Part shown: in pieces, positions 8,416 to 16,201 of the stretch
Numbering within the stretch: position 1 is the first letter of the stretch
How the letters are laid out: every line of letters begins with the position of its first letter
From: Pseudomonadota bacterium
Lineage (GTDB): Bacteria > Pseudomonadota > Alphaproteobacteria > Rhizobiales > Rhizobiaceae
DNA length: 31,606 nucleotides
Assembly: GCA_023390055.1 (NCBI GenBank)
Contig: JAEWDP010000102.1
Coordinates: 1-31,606, forward strand
Direction of reading: 5' to 3'
Program-made: the position numbers and the translations under genes
The notes under the pieces: model-generated
The model's database searches: none
What the model saw: the letters and a program-made list of their open reading frames with translations, nothing else
Told to the model about the DNA's origin: nothing

Positions 8416-9375
8416 GTGACAACGGAGCAGATATTGACAGGAAATAGTACCAGGATCCGCGGGTTCAGGCTCGCTTACAAAGTTGCTTATGACGCTTACT
8501 GCCACTTCAACGAGGATGATGGATGGGCCATGGCAAGTCATGTTGCATTGTCTGGTTTGCTTGCGCTGTTCCCGTTCCTGATCTTTGGAACTGCACTTGC
8601 TGGTTTCCTCGGTGCGGACACCTTCTCAGAAACAGCCGTTCACCTGCTCTTCGACACCTGGCCGGAAAGTATTGCGGCCCCTCTTGCCTTCGAGATCCGT
8701 CAGGTCCTCACCATTCCACGCGGTGGCCTGCTCACAGTCTCGGTTCTGGCAGCAGCCTATTTTGCATCCAATGGCGTGGAAGCCTTGCGGGTATCCTTGA
8801 ACCGTGCCTACCGCGTGACGGAAACCCGGGCATGGTACATCAATCGACTTGCGAGTCTGGGCTATGTCGTTGTCGCAGTTGTTATTTTTGCGGTCATCAG
8901 TACTTTGCTGGTCGCGGTACCGGTCGCTCTGAATTATACCGAGCGGTTTTTCCCCTGGCTGGAAGGATTGCTGCGTGCTGCATCGGACTGGAGTATTTAC
9001 GGGACTGTTCTTGTACTGGTCGTTGGTCTAGTCCTCTCCCACAAATGGTTGCCTGATGGAAGTCGAAGGATCATCGATATCTTGCCGGGCGTGATCGTAA
9101 CCGTAGTCCTCTGGATGATGGGAGCATTCGTTTTCGCGTCTTATCTCGCAACCTTTGCCAACTATACTGCCACCTATGCGGGACTTGCCTCGGTGATGAT
9201 CGTCCTTGTATTCTTGTACATGGTAGGTGTGATCTTCATGCTTGGCGCTGAGATCAATGCCGCGCTGATGAAGTATCGCGTCTATTCGGTTGTCTCGCGC
9301 ATTCGGCGAGGACGCAATGGTAGCCGTATCAGGGATGCCTCAGAGCCCGATTCGTCTGCGAATATCGGCGGATGA
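8416..9375 (+). CDS. YihY/BrkB-family inner-membrane protein
   Basis: A polytopic membrane protein of up to 319 residues from the YihY (BrkB-like, formerly misnamed RNase BN) family; its biochemical role is not established. The core begins DDGWAMASHVALSGLLALFPFL (positions about 35-56) and contains AAAYFASNGVEALRVSLNRAYR, a family hallmark, then about five further hydrophobic helices ending LVFLYMVGVIFMLGAEINAAL. The start is uncertain: the GTG at 8416 has AAGGA almost touching it, whereas an in-frame TTG at 8434 has GGAG six bases upstream and would give 313 residues. The 3' end overlaps the convergent gluQ gene by 36 bases. Confidence 0.9.
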   Translation: MTTEQILTGNSTRIRGFRLAYKVAYDAYCHFNEDDGWAMASHVALSGLLALFPFLIFGTALAGFLGADTFSETAVHLLFDTWPESIAAPLAFEIRQVLTIPRGGLLTVSVLAAAYFASNGVEALRVSLNRAYRVTETRAWYINRLASLGYVVVAVVIFAVISTLLVAVPVALNYTERFFPWLEGLLRAASDWSIYGTVLVLVVGLVLSHKWLPDGSRRIIDILPGVIVTVVLWMMGAFVFASYLATFANYTATYAGLASVMIVLVFLYMVGVIFMLGAEINAALMKYRVYSVVSRIRRGRNGSRIRDASEPDSSANIGG

Positions 9376-10221
9376 GGCGCCGGCCTCGCGCAACGCCGCC
9401 AGTCCGGTCGATCGTTCGCTCTTGGAAAGCTTGCGTCCATCGGTACCGAGTATCAACCGATGGTGGTGATAGATTGGTTCCGGAAATCCAAGCAGTTCCT
9501 GCAGGAGACGATGGACCGAGGTGGCGTGATATAGATCATGCCCACGAACAATGTGTGTAATGTTCTGGATTGCATCGTCGACTACCACCGACACGTGATA
9601 ACTGGACGGAGCATCCGAACGTGCCAGGACGACATCACCCCAAGCTACCGGGTTCGCTTGAATGTTTCTTTCGCCACCGTCCCCTGTCTCCCGCCATGTG
9701 AGTGGCCTGTGCAGGCAGGCCATTGCTTTGGGCATGTCAAGACGGAGAGCATATTGCATGCCTTGTCTCAACAGCTGGTCCCGCTCAGCCTTTGTCCGCA
9801 ATTTGTCATCAGCCGGATAGACAGGTGATCCATCCGGGTCGCGCGGCCAGATCTGCCCCGCAATTTCATGGGCATTTACGCGTGCCTTGACCTGGCCACG
9901 GGTCATGAAGGCGGGGTAGACGACCCCCATTTGGGTCAGTCTTTCCAGAGCAGTGGCGTAGTCGTTAAAATGCTCGGACTGGCGACGGACTGGTGCCTCC
10001 CAATGCACCCCAAGCCACGCGAGATCACGATAGATGGCCTCTTCGTATTCAGGCGTGCAGCGGATAAGATCAATGTCCTCAATTCGCAAGAGAAGACGAC
10101 CATTAATCGCATTCGCCCTGGATTGATTGATGAGTGCCGAGAAGGCATGGCCGAGGTGAAGCAGTCCGTTGGGACTGGGAGCGAATCGAAAGAGAGGGCT
10201 TTGACCAGCTGTCATTGACAT
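9340..10221 (-). CDS. gluQ: Glutamyl-Q tRNA(Asp) synthetase
   Basis: A stand-alone class I glutamyl-tRNA synthetase catalytic domain that attaches Glu to queuosine at position 34 of tRNA-Asp; there is no anticodon-binding domain, which separates it from GltX. Numbered from an upstream ATG at 10236 there are 298 residues; the ATG at 10221 (MSMTAGQSP) has AGAAG at good spacing and is preferred (293 residues). Class I signatures: APSPNGLLHLGH (HIGH-type) at 19-30 and KLSKS (KMSKS-type) at 269-273 in the longer numbering; RIEDID follows at 51-56. The zinc-binding cysteines of the E. coli enzyme are absent: the segment reads YPAFMTR where YadB has a CxC, and no Cys follows Tyr140. Its end overlaps the YihY gene. 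Confidence 0.92.
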   Translation of the reverse strand: MSMTAGQSPLFRFAPSPNGLLHLGHAFSALINQSRANAINGRLLLRIEDIDLIRCTPEYEEAIYRDLAWLGVHWEAPVRRQSEHFNDYATALERLTQMGVVYPAFMTRGQVKARVNAHEIAGQIWPRDPDGSPVYPADDKLRTKAERDQLLRQGMQYALRLDMPKAMACLHRPLTWRETGDGGERNIQANPVAWGDVVLARSDAPSSYHVSVVVDDAIQNITHIVRGHDLYHATSVHRLLQELLGFPEPIYHHHRLILGTDGRKLSKSERSTGLAALREAGASSADIRRRIGL

Positions 10222-10266
10222 GCTTTCTTCTGGCATGAATTCTGTCTTGCGACCACTGGAGTGAGC

Positions 10267-10920
10267 ATGGCGATAATTCGCAACGAAAACGATATCCGTG
10301 ACGGACTCGCTGCGCTTGTTCGAATCGATCCGCGATTGAAACCCGTAATTGAGACGGTAGGAACGGTACCGCTCCGCTCGATGGATCCAGGGTTTTCAGG
10401 GCTTGCTTTTATTATCGTTTCACAGATGGTCTCCAAGGCAAGTGCAGCAGCAATATGGCGTCGCATCTGCGCAGCCGGACCGGTCACACCAGAATGTTAT
10501 TTGCAACTGGCAGACGAAACTATTGCGGATTTCGGCCTTTCACGTGCCAAGGCCTCCACCCTGCGGCATCTTGCTGAAAGCGTTTCGGATGGCCGCATCG
10601 ACCTTAACCAACTGGCAAAGCTGGAGCCCGAGGCTGCAATGGCGCAACTTGTTGCCCTCCCAGGAATAGGTCCGTGGTCGGCAGAGGTCTATCTGATGTT
10701 CTGTGGCGGTCATGCTGATATTTTTCCATCCGGGGATGTCGCCCTGCAGAGTTCCATCCGAAACGCATTCCAGCTTGAAGTTCGTCCTTCAGCGCGGGAA
10801 GTTGCATCGATTGCGGTTGCATGGCGACCATGGCGCTCGGTTGCAGCACGGCTATTTTGGGCTCATTATTCGGAAAATTTGCGTAAGGATGTCGAACGGT
10901 CCACACTTCAGTTAATGTGA
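10267..10920 (+). CDS. DNA-3-methyladenine glycosylase II (AlkA-type)
   Basis: Base-excision repair of alkylated purines by a helix-hairpin-helix glycosylase. The 217 residues lack the N-terminal TBP-like domain of E. coli AlkA and correspond to the compact core. The HhH motif VALPGIGPWSAEVYLMF is at 129-145, followed by the catalytic aspartate Asp157 in FPSGDVALQ. Earlier, GLAFIIVSQMVSKASA matches the QQ(I/V)S-type helix. The ATG at 10267 has GGAG five bases upstream; an in-frame GTG six bases earlier is less likely because that SD would overlap it. Divergent from gluQ with about 45 bases between the preferred starts. Confidence 0.92.
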   Translation: MAIIRNENDIRDGLAALVRIDPRLKPVIETVGTVPLRSMDPGFSGLAFIIVSQMVSKASAAAIWRRICAAGPVTPECYLQLADETIADFGLSRAKASTLRHLAESVSDGRIDLNQLAKLEPEAAMAQLVALPGIGPWSAEVYLMFCGGHADIFPSGDVALQSSIRNAFQLEVRPSAREVASIAVAWRPWRSVAARLFWAHYSENLRKDVERSTLQLM

Positions 10921-11004
10921 TTGCCTTGTTAATTTGGCTTCACAATTCTGTAGCAACGGACCTAATATAACAACTGCAGATACCGAATCGGTAAGGAGTA
11001 CCCC

Positions 11005-11562
11005 TTGACGATTGCAGTTTCGCCTCAGGCCCTGCCGGCGCTCGTTCTTAATGCCGACTACCGGCCGTTAAGTTATTATCCCTTGTCGTTGTGGTCCTGG
11101 CAGAACGCGATCAAGGCGGTTTTCCTTGACCGTGTAAACATCATTGCAGAATACGAACATTCCGTTTCATCGCCGAGCTTTTCGATGCGCGTACCAAGTG
11201 TCGTAAGCCTCAAGACTTATATTCAGCCGACTCGGTATCCTGCGTTCACCCGTTTTAACGTGTTCTTGCGTGATCGATTTGAATGCCAGTATTGCGGGGC
11301 GCATCACGAGTTGACTTTTGATCACGTTGTTCCTCGAGCGCATGGTGGTGAAACGACGTGGCAAAATGTTGTTGCAGCCTGTTCTCCGTGTAACTTGCGC
11401 AAGGGTAGTAAACTGCCCAAACAGGCAGCGATGTTTCCGATGCAAAGGCCATACCAGCCGACAGTGCAGGATCTGCACAATAACGGCCGGCTGTTTCCGC
11501 CAAACTATCTCCATGAAAGTTGGATGGACTATCTCTATTGGGATACTGAGCTGCAGCCTTGA
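11005..11562 (+). CDS. HNH endonuclease-domain protein
   Basis: A 185-residue protein with a C-terminal HNH nuclease fold. Zinc ligands are Cys94/Cys97 (CQYCG) and Cys126/Cys129 (CSPCN). The HNH core is FDHVVPRAHGG with Asp106-His107, then Asn121 and Asn130. The N-terminal 80 residues (PALVLNADYRPLSYYPLSLW) match the region found in a widespread stand-alone HNH group in alphaproteobacteria; its biological substrate is unknown to me. The start is a TTG at 11005, supported by AAGGAG seven bases upstream. It is convergent with dsbB, 47 bases away. The position gives no sign of a mobile element, so it is probably a resident gene. Confidence 0.9.
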   Translation: MTIAVSPQALPALVLNADYRPLSYYPLSLWSWQNAIKAVFLDRVNIIAEYEHSVSSPSFSMRVPSVVSLKTYIQPTRYPAFTRFNVFLRDRFECQYCGAHHELTFDHVVPRAHGGETTWQNVVAACSPCNLRKGSKLPKQAAMFPMQRPYQPTVQDLHNNGRLFPPNYLHESWMDYLYWDTELQP

Positions 11563-11609
11563 TGGCCGCTCGTCCTGCTTGTAGGTAGGGATGATTGTGT
11601 TGCCTGGGT

Positions 11610-12131
11610 TCAGGTGCTCTTTCTAGATGCTCCGGCCAATGCGATGATCGCAAGGCATATACTTGCAATGACGTTCCACCCTGCAAAGGACAAGCCGAGG
11701 ACCCGTAACGATGCTTCCGTGCATGAAGGCCCGTGAAAGGCATTGAGGTCATCGAGCAGGCTACCAGCATTTGTCGTAATACCGGGGGAACTGGTGGCGC
11801 AGGTAGCCGGACCCTCCCAGAGACCCCATTCTACCCCTGAATGGAAGCCCCCCATTCCGGCTCCCGCCAACATCATGATTCCAATGACAGCCAGAAGGCT
11901 GCGCGTAATCCAGGCAGGGGCTTGAAATTTCGCAGTGAGGATTGCGGCTATGCCGACAGGGATCCCGTAGTAGTAGGGGTTGCGCTGCAAAAGGCACAAC
12001 GCGCAGGGAATGTAACCGCCGATATACTCAAATGCGAGCGCTCCGCCGACGGTTAGGGCCATACCTAAGGTGACGATAACCGCAATTGTGGTACGGCTGC
12101 ACGAAGATTCTGAGAAACTGACGGGCGCCAT
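11610..12131 (-). CDS. dsbB: Disulfide bond formation protein DsbB
   Basis: Inner-membrane quinone reductase that reoxidises DsbA. From the ATG at 12131 (AGGAG six bases upstream) it has 173 residues, the normal DsbB size. Four hydrophobic helices are visible at about 14-34, 53-68, 76-94 and 147-167. The first periplasmic loop has the redox pair Cys43/Cys46 in YIPCALCLLQR with the following Arg50, and the second loop holds Cys111 and Cys137. The frame is open further upstream to 12275 and contains another ATG at 12212, but that extension is low in hydrophobicity and has a weaker ribosome binding site. Convergent with the HNH gene. Confidence 0.9.
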   Translation of the reverse strand: MAPVSFSESSCSRTTIAVIVTLGMALTVGGALAFEYIGGYIPCALCLLQRNPYYYGIPVGIAAILTAKFQAPAWITRSLLAVIGIMMLAGAGMGGFHSGVEWGLWEGPATCATSSPGITTNAGSLLDDLNAFHGPSCTEASLRVLGLSFAGWNVIASICLAIIALAGASRKST

Positions 12132-12550
12132 GGGCTTCTCCTGCAACGAGACGGCACTCGGCCGGTTGTTGCTCCTTAGAGCATTGGACTGGCTGGTGTA
12201 AATGACTGACATATGGACTTCTCTGTTCGGCCTCCACATTTTCGTGAACAGACAATGATGGAAAAAAGACAGCAATGTGAGTTTGCGAAAGCGTCATAAT
12301 CGCGCGAAACGGTCGTTCATTTTTTGTGCGTCTCTGCTTGTTGACCGCCCCATACCCCACGATCTGCAATAATCTGGATATGTGCTGTCCAGATGCCCGT
12401 TCAAATGAACAAAGAAGGCCTATCCGCGCCTCAGGTAAGACACTACTCCGGAGTGATACACCAGATCGTGTCCCACCACGCGGGCTTAACGTCACCTTCG
12501 CATCGTTGCAGTACTACCCGTTCGCCGGATCTCGAGTTGATTTTGAAGGA
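12132..12550 (-). other. Leader and spacer between dsbB and tRNA-Leu
   Basis: About 420 bases with no convincing gene. The part next to dsbB is an in-frame N-terminal extension that I do not accept as coding (see dsbB). Open frames on both strands here have arbitrary composition and no recognised motif. It probably holds the dsbB promoter and the tRNA 3' trailer, but I cannot point to a clear -35/-10 pair or terminator. Confidence 0.5.
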
Positions 12551-12635
12551 TGGTGCGGGTGGTCGGAATCGAACCGACACTCCTTTCGGAACCGGATTTT
12601 GAGTCCGGCGCGTCTACCAGTTCCACCACACCCGC
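12551..12635 (-). tRNA. tRNA-Leu (anticodon CAA)
   Basis: An 85-base tRNA gene with encoded CCA end. Acceptor stem GCGGGTG pairs with CACCCGC (12629-12635 and 12555-12561), followed by ACCA at 12551-12554. The D arm contains TGGTAGACGC, the anticodon stem CCGGA/TCCGG encloses the loop CTCAAAA, reading anticodon CAA for UUG codons. A long class II variable arm (TTCCGAAAGGAGT) and a T arm with GGTTCGATTCC complete it. The long variable arm confirms leucine. I see no integrated element at its 3' end: the sequence beyond it leads straight to dsbB. Confidence 0.97.
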
Positions 12636-13354
12636 ACATCTACCGCTGATTCTATGCGGTGCTCTTTGAACCTCAGGGGACCTAGAGCGAGGCCGAATAT
12701 CGTCAGCGAATTCTTGTCCTTCTCAAACCCCTGAATACACGAAGTTTTCATCGCCTCGTGTATTTTTGTGGGGTGGTGGGCACGCCATTTCCAGTACAGG
12801 CACGTCTACCACCTCCGCCAACGGGGTACGGTCGGTGTGGCAAGGCCTGTATCATGGGCATATGCGGACGCGCAAGGGTGGATGTTGCATGCCACTTCCT
12901 CCCAGCGTTTTTTTATTCTGCATTCCGCTAACCGATATCGTGTCTGTGTCGTAAGTAGCCACACAATGCATCGTTTACGTCGAGAGTTGGGGATAAAATC
13001 ATGAATACCCATTCTGGAAACCGTCGTCGATTTGGCATGGAGAAGGGGCGCTTTGTCGGACGGTCCGGTGAGGTGGCCTGAAGGGTCATACGGCTAGACT
13101 GACTGACGGGATCCTGCCGAGGACTCCTGTGCGTCCATCCCGATTACCCGGGGTGGACAGACGTAGTGGGGTCATCACTGGAAACTGTCATTTGCATTCC
13201 CACGAACGGACCGGAGAAGTGCCGGCTGCACAAGCTCTTGCAGTACGAGGCGATAAAGTAATGGTATCCATCGATATAACGTGGACCCATCGTCGGTTAC
13301 CTGAGCGGGATGATTCAGGCCTGACCACCACGATATGCGAGAGCTGGAAAAAAA
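12636..13354. other. Long spacer without a convincing gene
   Basis: About 720 bases upstream of tRNA-Leu and downstream of the acyltransferase gene. It holds a terminator-like hairpin (12734-12767), a possible 26-codon frame at 13001-13081 (MNTHSGNRRRFG..., seven Arg or Lys, weak GGGG before the ATG), and a short frame at 13166-13261 whose VICIPTNGPEK faintly recalls the start of family-2 glycosyltransferases (VCIPTxxRPE). An 85-codon open frame at 13129-13386 runs into the acyltransferase gene and has no credible features. The most likely reading is old, decayed sequence plus the tRNA promoter. Nothing here is firm. Confidence 0.5.
12734..12767 (+). terminator. Orphan hairpin with T tract
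   Basis: AATACACGA (12734-12742) pairs with TCGTGTATT (12756-12764) around a 13-base loop, followed by more T (TTTTG). It looks like an intrinsic terminator on the plus strand, yet no plus-strand gene lies upstream; the nearest gene is the minus-strand tRNA. It may end an unannotated small transcript or be a remnant. Confidence 0.4.
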
Positions 13355-14629
13355 TCAGCCGGATGGGCGACCAGCAATTGACATAATCTTTTGTCGCAGG
13401 ATCCGCGCTATATTCCGGGTACTGTTATAAAGATGTAGTTGCGTTGCTGCCTGGCGTACATCGCGATCACTGTTGGGCGTCAGGCCTATAAGGAGCGTAC
13501 CCATGGCTTCACGTTCGCTCCACAAGCCGGCTATCATCGGATGGTCAGGAACTGCGCAGGAATCCGTACGAAGGATGTTGGCATCATCGAGATGCCATTC
13601 CGTGAGTTTGATCATTAGAAGCTTTCCTGGTGACTGGCGGGCATAGTTTTCGTCGTAGGTTGTCTTCCAGGTATAGGCTTCGCCAGCAATCACAAAGACA
13701 ATGAGTGAGGCGATAGCTTTGCCATTCAGATCGATGGTGTGGACCCTTACCGCATCAATCTCTGCGAGATTGGTGATTGCTTCGCGAGCAAAGGCAGCGT
13801 GAAAACGATCATTGACAAGTGCAGTGCGCTGGCGGCCTTTCCAGCCACGGGCCTCCAGGGCAAGAAACTCCTCCATCCGTATGCGAACATCCTCCGGTTG
13901 GCGGGCCACATTATGTTCGAGCAGTCCCTGAGCCGACAGCTTTCTCCATTGTCGGCGTACTTCCCCCAAGTGATGGCGTGAAATTGTGTTTCTGAAGTAC
14001 GCGTCACCTTCTAGGGTGCTTTCTAGCATCGGGCGTTCGAATTGCCCTGTCACCACGACCGGAAGCTCCCGGCTTACCGAGATGGCTCTGGCAAGTTGTG
14101 AGAAGCGGCCTTCCAGTCGGATCTGTGGCAAAACAAGAACAGAAGGTAGGCCAGCCTCTTGCTTTGACAATGATTCTAGGAGGTTATCGATTGTTTCTGC
14201 GGCATCTTCTGCATCAACCAGAGGTGTTCCGAGGGGGCCAAAGGGGTTGGCCCAGGTCCTCATGATGGGTGGTCCAATGGAAAATCCGGGTTTTTCTATT
14301 GTGAATGGCATCAGCAGTCGCATGCGACTGTGGTCTTCCAGTTCGTCACGGATGAGTGCGATCCGGACCTGTTTGTCCTCAATTCGAGGCATAGCCGGTG
14401 CGAGAAGGCGCGGGCTAAAGAAAATGTTTGGTTCCATGACACGATTAGTCAGAAATTCCAGTTCTTGCTGTAAATCGTAGCCGAGAAAGCCAGGATAGAG
14501 ACACAGTTCACGTCCACTTCGACCGATCTCGACACGGACCTCCGCGTTTGGCCGTCTCGGCCCTACCGGCTGCTGCCTAGTGGGGCTGATCGCGGTCATG
14601 ATGTCATTGTGGTCGCGAGAAAGTGTCAT
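13355..14629 (-). CDS. FemAB/CelD-like GNAT-fold acyltransferase
   Basis: A 424-residue cytoplasmic protein of the BioF2-like acetyltransferase group (Acetyltransf_6), a double-GNAT architecture related to FemX and to the CelD protein of rhizobial cellulose loci. The hallmark is in the second half: a basic region RRQWRKLSAQG, then FLALEARGWKGRQRTAL and FHAAFAREA (residues about 225-285), followed by GKAIASLIVFVIAGEAYTWKTTYDE and the P-G-K-L segment SPGKLLMIKL. It probably acylates or aminoacylates a cell-surface glycan or lipid precursor; the substrate is unknown. The ATG at 14627-14629 overlaps the flippase stop by 4 bases (ATGA), which settles the start and links both genes functionally. 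Confidence 0.85.
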   Translation of the reverse strand: MTLSRDHNDIMTAISPTRQQPVGPRRPNAEVRVEIGRSGRELCLYPGFLGYDLQQELEFLTNRVMEPNIFFSPRLLAPAMPRIEDKQVRIALIRDELEDHSRMRLLMPFTIEKPGFSIGPPIMRTWANPFGPLGTPLVDAEDAAETIDNLLESLSKQEAGLPSVLVLPQIRLEGRFSQLARAISVSRELPVVVTGQFERPMLESTLEGDAYFRNTISRHHLGEVRRQWRKLSAQGLLEHNVARQPEDVRIRMEEFLALEARGWKGRQRTALVNDRFHAAFAREAITNLAEIDAVRVHTIDLNGKAIASLIVFVIAGEAYTWKTTYDENYARQSPGKLLMIKLTEWHLDDANILRTDSCAVPDHPMIAGLWSEREAMGTLLIGLTPNSDRDVRQAATQLHLYNSTRNIARILRQKIMSIAGRPSG

Positions 14630-16044
14630 GTTATGCGACCTTCGGATGCGTTGGTTAAGGAGGGGGCAGTGAGGGCAAACATTCGGATTCCGAGCGTAAG
14701 GCGAAGTGCCATATGTAGCAGGATTGCTTCACAGATCATTGCGAAGGCCGTGGCGATTGCAGTTCCAACCAGCCCAAAATGGGGAATAAGAACAATGTTC
14801 ATGGCGATATTGACCGCAAGGATCACTCCGTAGAGCGCCATGCACAGCTTTTGACGACCGGCCATGCTCAGTAGAATTTCACCGGGCCCGATCATCGATT
14901 TGGCTAGGATGCCCGTCAGAAGAATGGGCATCAGCCAGTATCCTGTTGTGAAGGCGGCTCCAAAGAGAGATAGCAGTTGCTCCCCAATGAGCAGAATTAG
15001 CGCGCCGAGTACCAGTGCGGGCCAGAAGCTCCACCGTGCGGTCAGTCCGGCGAATTCTGCGAGAGATGTCGTGTCGCCGCTTGCAAGAATGGACGCAAAG
15101 CGCGGACCTGCGGCGGCCTTGACTGCAAAAGCCACAAACTGGACAATCACTATGGTTTTCGTCGCAGCGAAGTAAACGGCAACTTGATCAGGGGGCAGGT
15201 AGAAACCTACGATCACAACGTCGGCATTGGTGAGAAGAAAACCGATCCCTTCTATCAGAAAGACGGGAAGCGAATAGCCGAACCATAGTGCAGTACGGAG
15301 TTGCAACTCGCCTTGGCCGTAGACACGCTGGAGCCGCCAACGCATTCGGATGTATTGTATGATCGTTGTAACATACGTGGCAGCCAGGGCTGCCTGCATT
15401 GCCGTAACTGCTGTGTCCGGTGCCCCAGCCCAGACCGCTGCCATCATGAAAAGTAGTATTAGCGTGGGCCGCATCAAGAAGGTCGGACTTAAAGCTGTAA
15501 CGGTCCAGCCGTTTGCGCGGGCGGTGCCATCCAAAACATCGCCGAGCGCGACCATTGGCAAGATGAAGAGTGCAAGAAAGAGAGGCACATGCCAAAAACT
15601 TTCCAGCACACCAGTGAAGCTGCGGAGGAGCAGGAAGCCAACCGCTGCTAACACGCTCGCGGAAAGCATGGCGAAAATCCGGGCACTGACATGCAAGCCG
15701 CGGGCCGCTGCCAGGTCAGCTTGCGCCTGATGCTGAGGCAGGAAGCGGATGACCGTGCTGTGTAAACCGAAGCATGACAGGTTACCTGCGAGTACCACGA
15801 TCACCCAGACGAAGGCAAAAATTCCGTACTCGAACTCACCCATTAGTCGGGCGAGAACGATCTGAGAAACAAAGGTGATTGCAGCACTGACGATCCGGAT
15901 GGAGAATGCTATCAGAGCTTGAAGCTGTGCGTTGACGTCAGCTGTTGTACAGTCCCCCAGGCGGACAAGGCACAGCCTCCATCTGGCGCGAAGGCCAGCC
16001 GGCAGACACTTCTCCGCTGTTTCGAGAACCGCCATGATTGGCAC
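14626..16044 (-). CDS. Oligosaccharide flippase (polysaccharide biosynthesis membrane protein)
   Basis: A 472-residue membrane protein of the MOP exporter superfamily (Wzx/MurJ/RfbX-like), with about 12-14 hydrophobic helices from residue 45 to 460 and no catalytic motif. It should flip a lipid-linked sugar unit across the inner membrane. The first 40 residues are more polar and basic. The start is uncertain: a GTG at 16044 has GTGAG six bases upstream, and an ATG lies three codons further in at 16035. It is translationally coupled to the acyltransferase gene by a 4-base overlap. The absence of nearby glycosyltransferase genes in the window means the polymer cannot be named. Confidence 0.88.
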   Translation of the reverse strand: MPIMAVLETAEKCLPAGLRARWRLCLVRLGDCTTADVNAQLQALIAFSIRIVSAAITFVSQIVLARLMGEFEYGIFAFVWVIVVLAGNLSCFGLHSTVIRFLPQHQAQADLAAARGLHVSARIFAMLSASVLAAVGFLLLRSFTGVLESFWHVPLFLALFILPMVALGDVLDGTARANGWTVTALSPTFLMRPTLILLFMMAAVWAGAPDTAVTAMQAALAATYVTTIIQYIRMRWRLQRVYGQGELQLRTALWFGYSLPVFLIEGIGFLLTNADVVIVGFYLPPDQVAVYFAATKTIVIVQFVAFAVKAAAGPRFASILASGDTTSLAEFAGLTARWSFWPALVLGALILLIGEQLLSLFGAAFTTGYWLMPILLTGILAKSMIGPGEILLSMAGRQKLCMALYGVILAVNIAMNIVLIPHFGLVGTAIATAFAMICEAILLHMALRLTLGIRMFALTAPSLTNASEGRIT

Positions 16045-16155
16045 GCAATACTCACATTAAGCCAAAACGTATTCATCAGTCATGCCATGAGGGAGTTAAC
16101 AATCCTTGGAGATGTTCTCGATAAAGCCTGTGGCATGCGAACATTACAAGAACAG

Positions 16156-16179
16156 AATGCCGCCTCAAAGGGCGGCATT
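16156..16179 (-). terminator. Hairpin after secA
   Basis: A perfect 9-base-pair stem AATGCCGCC/GGCGGCATT with a 6-base loop, 23 bases beyond the secA stop. On the minus strand it is followed by CTGTTCTTGT, moderately T-rich; on the plus strand TTTT follows. Most probably it ends secA transcription, and it separates secA from the flippase operon. Confidence 0.75.
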
Positions 16180-16201
16180 TTGACTTTGGTACAGCTTAAT
16201 C

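Noticed and set aside
11005..11562. HNH protein as a homing endonuclease or part of a mobile intron
   Set aside because: It is a stand-alone, well-formed gene with its own ribosome binding site and no intron or repeat around it.
12780..12830. Sequence on the minus strand resembling part of tRNA-Leu (GGTGGTAGACGTGCC)
   Set aside because: Only about 12 bases resemble the D arm; no acceptor, anticodon or T arm can be formed, so chance or an unprovable fragment.
13129..13386. 85-codon open frame on the plus strand
   Set aside because: Overlaps the 3' end of the acyltransferase gene, has no ribosome binding site and no recognisable motif.
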